Source of the DNA: Undibacterium umbellatum
Lineage (GTDB): Bacteria > Pseudomonadota > Gammaproteobacteria > Burkholderiales > Burkholderiaceae_D
Reading direction: 5' to 3'
Assembly: GCF_014284125.1 (NCBI RefSeq)
Contig: NZ_JACOFX010000023.1
Span: forward strand, 1-64,000
DNA: 64,000 bases
Positions 59,903 to 64,000 of this stretch are shown piece by piece. The position numbers were made by a program, and so were the translations under genes. The notes beneath the pieces were generated by a model. That model did no database searches. It saw only the letters and a program-made list of their open reading frames with translations, and had not been told where the DNA came from. Numbering within the stretch: position 1 is the first letter of the stretch; each line of letters begins with the position of its first letter.

Positions 59903-60445
59903 TCAGGTTTTAGCTGCTGGAGGATGTTTTTGTATGATGGCCTTGATATGCGCCCATTGTGCAGGTTTGATGCCGCCTTTAAATGACTCCAGCACTTTGC
60001 CATCACGGCCTATCAGAAAAACTGTTGGCGTCGCAAACACCTTGCCAAAATTATCCTGATAATCAGAGGCATTGCGCCAGAGAGAGGGGAAATCCTGATT
60101 CGCCTTGCTCAGCCATTTCGCCTGTTTGGCATACTCATCGATATCGCTCATGGCATCATCTATGCTGACAGCCACCAGTTCAAAGCCGGCCTTTTTATTG
60201 GTTTCATAAAACTTGCGAAAAGCGGGCATCTCGGCCTGGCAAGTCGGGCACCATGTGGCCCAGAATGTCACCAGTATGATGTTGCCTTTGCCAGTATCGA
60301 GTTTATAGGGTTTGCCATTCAACATGGTGCCAGCCAGCGCGGGCTGGGCAGGAAAAACCTCCTTGTCGGCGGCACGGGCAGATGGTGCGCTGATGGCGGC
60401 AAGGGATAGGACAGCCGCGACCAGCAGCCTTGACATACTGAACAT
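59903..60445 (-). CDS. TlpA-family periplasmic thioredoxin
   Basis: A 180-residue protein with a signal peptide (MFSMSRLLVAAVLSLAAISAPSARA) and a thioredoxin-like domain. The active site is CPTC in FWATWCPTCQAEMPAF (about 64-79), and the cis-Pro segment is ATPTVFLIGRDGK. It probably works as a disulfide reductase or cytochrome c maturation helper. It is the second TlpA-like protein in 3.5 kb but differs in active site and anchoring (cleaved signal instead of a membrane helix). ATG 60445 is chosen over 60469 as the signal-peptide start. Confidence 0.87.
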   Translation of the reverse strand: MFSMSRLLVAAVLSLAAISAPSARAADKEVFPAQPALAGTMLNGKPYKLDTGKGNIILVTFWATWCPTCQAEMPAFRKFYETNKKAGFELVAVSIDDAMSDIDEYAKQAKWLSKANQDFPSLWRNASDYQDNFGKVFATPTVFLIGRDGKVLESFKGGIKPAQWAHIKAIIQKHPPAAKT

Positions 60446-60521
60446 GGTAAGACTCCATTTCAATCGCACTATGTGTTATAGCATAGTGCAGATTAAAACC
60501 AAACGTGTCAGCTTATTCATC

Positions 60522-61283
60522 TCATAGCACGATTTCAGGAGAAGCCGCTGAACGTGTACCTGGCCGTGGAGGATTATCAGCCGCCCGGTAAGTAAACACC
60601 ATGGAAAACTTGGTCGCCGCAGTCTGGTTCTTGCCTGCGGCATGGAAGAGATTGCTATGGAATAGCAAGACGTCACCCTGCTGCAAAGGCACGGGCTGTG
60701 CTTGCGCCAGCAAAGCCTGGTTTTGCTCCAGGTCGGTACGCAAGAACTGTGCTTCATCCAGTTGTGCCACATCTATATCCATTTTATGGGAGCCTGGTAT
60801 CACCAGCAGGCAGCCATTTTCTACTGTCTCATTGCGCAAAGCCAGCCACGAGGACACCAGTTCTGCCCGCTGGAAATTCCAGTAACGGCTATCCCGGTGC
60901 CAGCCTGTGGCCGTTGAATACTGCGGTTGCTTGCTCATGATGCAATTGTGATGCGACTGCGACAGCAAGGCACCGTCGCCCAGCAATTGTAATAAGGGTG
61001 CGGCCAGTGCCTGACCAGTAGCCCATTGCGCCAGACGCGGGTCACGGGCATAGGCTTGCAATAAGCGCCTGGCAGTCAGGCCACCTTCGGCATCGCGTGA
61101 AGCGGGCGCGCCAGGATAGCGGGTATCTGCCTCGTATTCTATGGGTTGTACCTGCCCCGCCAGTTGCTGCTCGCAATAGGCAATTACTTCTTCGCAATAG
61201 GCCGCGCTGGCCTGTTGCCGCAATACCAGAAAACCCTGGCTGATAAATTCTTCTTGTTGCGCAGTACTTAACATGGTCGTCAT
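60522..61283 (-). CDS. Phytanoyl-CoA dioxygenase-family (PhyH) Fe(II)/2-oxoglutarate oxygenase
   Basis: A 253-residue oxygenase. The metal ligands are His129 and Asp131 (WHRDSRYW) and His214 (SNLFHAAGKN); a late Arg (TYRAAD) can bind 2-oxoglutarate. PGSHKMD after residue 162 is typical of PhyH proteins. The substrate is unknown; the family covers hydroxylation of lipids, ectoine and small metabolites. Two ATGs lie close together (61283, 61274), and neither has a clear ribosome site. It stands alone. Confidence 0.87.
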   Translation of the reverse strand: MTTMLSTAQQEEFISQGFLVLRQQASAAYCEEVIAYCEQQLAGQVQPIEYEADTRYPGAPASRDAEGGLTARRLLQAYARDPRLAQWATGQALAAPLLQLLGDGALLSQSHHNCIMSKQPQYSTATGWHRDSRYWNFQRAELVSSWLALRNETVENGCLLVIPGSHKMDIDVAQLDEAQFLRTDLEQNQALLAQAQPVPLQQGDVLLFHSNLFHAAGKNQTAATKFSMVFTYRAADNPPRPGTRSAASPEIVL

Positions 61284-61483
61284 CTATAGTAAGAAAATAC
61301 CTTCATCGCGCATCATTCACGGCGCACCAGGATGGTTCATTCCTGATTTTAGGGGAGTTTATCTTCAGGCGATCAGAACAGATCAGATCAAATAATGCGA
61401 AATTGTGATTTGCATGTAATTATAAAAATGCAGTAATCGGTGATAATGTAAGCCAAATTCAACGCAAAACCCTCTTACTCAAC

Positions 61484-62536
61484 ATGACACATACCATACT
61501 GGAAAACATCAACGTCAGTTCTTTCGAGAACATGCCCACCCCAGAAGAACTGCATGCACGCCTGCCCCTGAGCGATCTGGCGGGCGATGTCGTTGAGCAA
61601 AGCCGCGAGAGCTTGCGCAATATACTTGAACGCAAGGACAAACGCCTGTTCGTCGTGGTTGGCCCCTGCTCCATCCATGACCCGGTTGCCGGGCTGGATT
61701 ATGCGCGTCGACTGAAAGCCCTGCAGGAAGAAGTCAAGGATGTGATGTTGCTGGTCATGCGTGTGTATTTTGAAAAACCACGCACGACGACAGGCTGGAA
61801 GGGTTATATCAATGATCCGTATATGGACGATTCTTTCCGCGTTGATGAAGGCATGGAAAAAGCCCGCCGTTTCTTGCTCGACGTCTGTGAGCTCGGTCTC
61901 CCGACCGGTACCGAAGCGCTGGACCCGATTTCGCCACAATACCTGGGTGACCTGATTGCCTGGACTGCAATCGGTGCTCGCACCACGGAATCACAGACTC
62001 ACCGTGAAATGTCGTCCGGCTTATCTACGCCTGTGGGCTTCAAGAATGGTACGGATGGCGATATCAGCATCGCCATCAATGCGATCCTGTCTGCATCACA
62101 CCCACATTCATTCCTGGGTTTGAATGGCCAGGGCCGTGTCTCCATCGTACGCACCAGCGGCAATCAATATGGCCACGTAGTCTTGCGTGGTGGCGGTGAC
62201 CGCCCTAACTACGATACCGTGTCCGTCGCCATGGCCCAGCAAGCACTTGTCAAGGCCAAGCTGCCACCCAATATCGTGGTCGATTGCTCACACGCCAACA
62301 GCTATAAAAAACCGGAACTGCAACCTCTGGTCATGGCAGATGTGATTAACCAGATTGCCAATGGCAACAAGGACATCGTTGGTGTCATGATCGAATCCAA
62401 CATCATCGCCGGTAACCAGCCCATTCCTGAAGATTTGTCGCAACTCAAATACGGTTGCTCAGTCACCGATGCCTGCGTGGATTGGGAAACGACAGAGAAG
62501 ATGTTGCGGGATGCGGCAACACGATTGCGCGGATAA
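61484..62536 (+). CDS. aroG: 3-deoxy-7-phosphoheptulonate synthase (class I alpha, AroG type)
   Basis: This enzyme condenses phosphoenolpyruvate and erythrose 4-phosphate, the first step of the shikimate pathway. The 350-residue length and motifs are standard: VVGPCSIHDPVAGLDYARRL near 60-80, KPRTTTGWKG near 97-106, GARTTESQTHREMSSGLSTPVGFKNGTDG near 165-193, and VDCSHANSYKKP with metal-binding residues. It is the feedback-sensitive type; which amino acid inhibits it cannot be told by eye. A strong terminator follows. Confidence 0.95.
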   Translation: MTHTILENINVSSFENMPTPEELHARLPLSDLAGDVVEQSRESLRNILERKDKRLFVVVGPCSIHDPVAGLDYARRLKALQEEVKDVMLLVMRVYFEKPRTTTGWKGYINDPYMDDSFRVDEGMEKARRFLLDVCELGLPTGTEALDPISPQYLGDLIAWTAIGARTTESQTHREMSSGLSTPVGFKNGTDGDISIAINAILSASHPHSFLGLNGQGRVSIVRTSGNQYGHVVLRGGGDRPNYDTVSVAMAQQALVKAKLPPNIVVDCSHANSYKKPELQPLVMADVINQIANGNKDIVGVMIESNIIAGNQPIPEDLSQLKYGCSVTDACVDWETTEKMLRDAATRLRG

Positions 62537-62539
62537 AAG

Positions 62540-62569
62540 AAATTGGGTGCATCAAATGCACCCAATTTT
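62540..62569 (+). terminator. Rho-independent terminator of aroG
   Basis: AAATTGGGTGCAT and ATGCACCCAATTT form a perfect 13-bp stem with the loop CAA, starting 4 bases after the aroG stop and ending in a short T-run. It may also help end the convergent DUF2059 transcript, whose stop is 24 bp away. Confidence 0.88.
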
Positions 62570-62592
62570 GTGATGTGAACTTTAACAGCAAT

Positions 62593-63096
62593 TCATCTTG
62601 GTTTAAAACAGGTTATTGCAATGTCAAAGCCAATCCTGATTGCCGCATTGGTTAGTATCTGCGCTTCCGGACTGTTCAGATATTTTTTACCGGCCGGGGT
62701 TTCATAAAACAGCTTGATTTCATTTTTCTCGGCATCACTGAAGTTGGCGATAGGCTTTTCTTGCGTTGGGTGATTTTGGTTATAAGCCTGGGTCTCAATG
62801 GCAGTGATGTATTTGATACCCAAAGGCGTTTCGTAAAAATCAGCAATAGAACGTAGTTCATTGCCAGTGAAGTTGGCAACATACAAACCGTGCATTTGCG
62901 GTCCGAATTTTTTCTTCCAGATTTTGTCTATGCAAGGAAATGTTTCTGGCTTGCCCGTTGCCTTGATCATCCTGACGGTACCACTGGCATTGATGGCGCG
63001 CGTCGCTTCAGCACTGACATTATCGGCTGCACTGGCCATGTCAACGGTACCGTTAAACAGAATCAAGGTAATGATTAGCTGGCTGAATTTAGACAC
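62593..63096 (-). CDS. DUF2059-like secreted protein
   Basis: A 167-residue protein with a signal peptide (SQLIITLILFNGTVDMASA) and a helical body. Two copies of the FYxTPxGKKY-type motif, FYETPLGIKYITA near 92-105 and FYETPAGKKYLNSPE near 137-151, are characteristic of DUF2059 proteins. One Cys in PCIDKIWKKKFG and one near the end (ITCF) may form a disulfide. A GTG start at 63096 is chosen for AAAGG at proper spacing; TTG 63117 is an in-frame alternative. Function is unknown. Confidence 0.75.
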   Translation of the reverse strand: MSKFSQLIITLILFNGTVDMASAADNVSAEATRAINASGTVRMIKATGKPETFPCIDKIWKKKFGPQMHGLYVANFTGNELRSIADFYETPLGIKYITAIETQAYNQNHPTQEKPIANFSDAEKNEIKLFYETPAGKKYLNSPEAQILTNAAIRIGFDIAITCFKPR

Positions 63097-63150
63097 ACAT
63101 AGACCTTTACTATTCAATTGGAATAAGCCTGCAATTGTACTTGCAGGTCA

Positions 63151-64000
63151 TCACAACTGCCTCAGTTGTCGCATGCAATTAGCATAGGAAAGCTGTACTT
63201 CTGTCTGATTTTTGTGCTGGCCTGTCTGCACTATTTTCTTTCCGCCCACATACACATCGCGCACCAGATTATCATTGCCTGCAAATACCCAGGTATTGAG
63301 TACATCTGCGCTAGCTATACCGGCAAGATTGGGATGCTCATCATCAAGTACCACGATGTCGGCACGGTAGCCTGCACTTAGCTGGCCGAGCTTGCGCCCG
63401 CTGGCTTGCGCACCGCCCTGTAAGGCTGCCTGGTATAAAAAATCACCTACCTTGCGCTGCGCCGGAGTGCTGGCGATATTGCGGCCTTGCAGGCGCAGGC
63501 GCTGGCCATATTCCAGCCAGCGCAATTCTTCTACCGGGCTTTGTGATACATGGCTGTCACTGCCTACACCAAAGCGGCCATTGGCTGCGATGTAATCTGG
63601 CAAATCAAAAAAACCATCACCGAGATTGCCTTCAGTGGTCGTGCAGATGCCAGCGACTGCGCCGCTGGCGGCGATGCCTTGCACCTCTGCCTTGTTAAGA
63701 TGCGTGGCGTGCACCAGGCACCAGCGCTGATTCACCAGGCCGCTATCGAGCAAGAGCTCTACCGGGCGTCTGCCTGAGTATGCGATGCAGGCATCAACTT
63801 CTTTTTGTTGTTCAGCGATATGGATATGAATGGGGCGGGCAGCAGGCAGTGCCGCCACCAGTTCGCGTATCTGGCTGATGTTGGCAGCACGCAGGGAATG
63901 CGGGGCGACACCAACTTCAACCTGGGCATTGCGCTTGCCTTCCAGTGCGTCTATCAATTGCATGATCTCTGCCACATTGGTAGAAAAACGGCGCTGGTCG
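63151..64000 (-). CDS. hutF: Formimidoylglutamate deiminase (N-terminus outside window)
   Basis: This amidohydrolase converts N-formimino-L-glutamate to N-formylglutamate and ammonia in the five-step histidine degradation route. The window holds about 283 C-terminal codons; the frame stays open to base 64000, reading DQRRFSTNVAEIMQLID. Visible zinc-site text is HIHIAEQQKEVDAC, CLVHATHL and GVGSDSHVSQSPVEELRWLEYGQR in pieces; the first metal-binding HxH is outside. The C-terminal amidohydrolase ending (YRADIVVLDDEHPNLAG) is intact. Other hut genes would be expected to the right. Confidence 0.9.
   Translation of the reverse strand, partial: DQRRFSTNVAEIMQLIDALEGKRNAQVEVGVAPHSLRAANISQIRELVAALPAARPIHIHIAEQQKEVDACIAYSGRRPVELLLDSGLVNQRWCLVHATHLNKAEVQGIAASGAVAGICTTTEGNLGDGFFDLPDYIAANGRFGVGSDSHVSQSPVEELRWLEYGQRLRLQGRNIASTPAQRKVGDFLYQAALQGGAQASGRKLGQLSAGYRADIVVLDDEHPNLAGIASADVLNTWVFAGNDNLVRDVYVGGKKIVQTGQHKNQTEVQLSYANCMRQLRQL

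Noticed and set aside
1-64000. CRISPR arrays, tRNA, rRNA or prophage
   Set aside because: No regularly spaced direct repeats, no recognisable tRNA or rRNA sequence and no phage structural genes were seen when reading through.

Overview
The window looks like a chromosomal segment of a betaproteobacterium of the Burkholderiales, most likely Oxalobacteraceae (an Undibacterium- or Herbaspirillum-like organism). This is inferred from gene content and protein style: a biotin-independent malonate decarboxylase set, the Burkholderiales-type second IF-1, the 'Gcr' membrane family, a DUF3334 CheC/CheX-like protein, HD-GYP and GGDEF/EAL proteins, and a five-step histidine pathway enzyme (HutF). Base composition is moderate over most of the window and visibly AT-richer in the first 3.5 kb. 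I saw no rRNA, tRNA, CRISPR array or phage.

Layout. 1-3.5 kb is an accessory island: the last 31 codons and right end of an IS30-family element sit inside the 3' end of a two-gene unit of unknown function (an alpha-helical repeat-like protein plus a protein with a nuclease-like N-terminus). A decayed ferritin-like gene follows. 4-8.6 kb: secreted metallo-beta-lactamase-fold hydrolase with a divergent LysR regulator, lipoprotein hydrolase, diheme cytochrome c, and infA behind a long leader. 8.6-14.9 kb: mdcACDEGBH on the minus strand, directly behind an HD-GYP gene. 16-25.5 kb: queuosine-precursor-type transporter, then a block of RND pump, ArsR regulator, TauE/SafE exporter, persulfide-dioxygenase-like protein and phosphofructokinase, with two palindromic operator candidates. 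25.5-34.6 kb: a 1209-residue GAF-GAF-PAS-GGDEF-EAL protein, a CNNM/CorC-like membrane protein, the Gcr-family membrane protein, a TPR protein and a YitT protein. 34.6-40 kb: GlxA-type regulator divergent from the glutathione-dependent formaldehyde pair frmA-fghA, a FabH-like synthase, and a DUF3334 protein.

40.5-48 kb holds the most interesting system. A BlaI-type repressor gene is followed on the same strand by an M56 (BlaR1-type) membrane protease whose sensor half is an S11 D-Ala-D-Ala peptidase (PBP7-like) domain, then a TonB-dependent receptor and a class C beta-lactamase. In front of blaI lie three TCTAGA palindromes spaced exactly 14 bp apart. This reads as a beta-lactam or wall-damage sensing operon with an unusual sensor and an outer-membrane receptor built in.

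48-64 kb is mostly ordinary chromosome: GNAT, an orphan LivM permease, AraC regulator, P-type ATPase, YcgR flagellar brake, FMN reductase, two TlpA-like thioredoxins, Lrp with divergent lysA, a periplasmic binding protein, a PhyH-type oxygenase, aroG, a DUF2059 protein and hutF (cut by the window end). Between the FMN reductase and a TlpA gene lies a 273-bp MITE-like element with 19-bp perfect terminal inverted repeats. It is flanked by CTAG, and each CTAG copy carries the stop codon of the adjacent gene.
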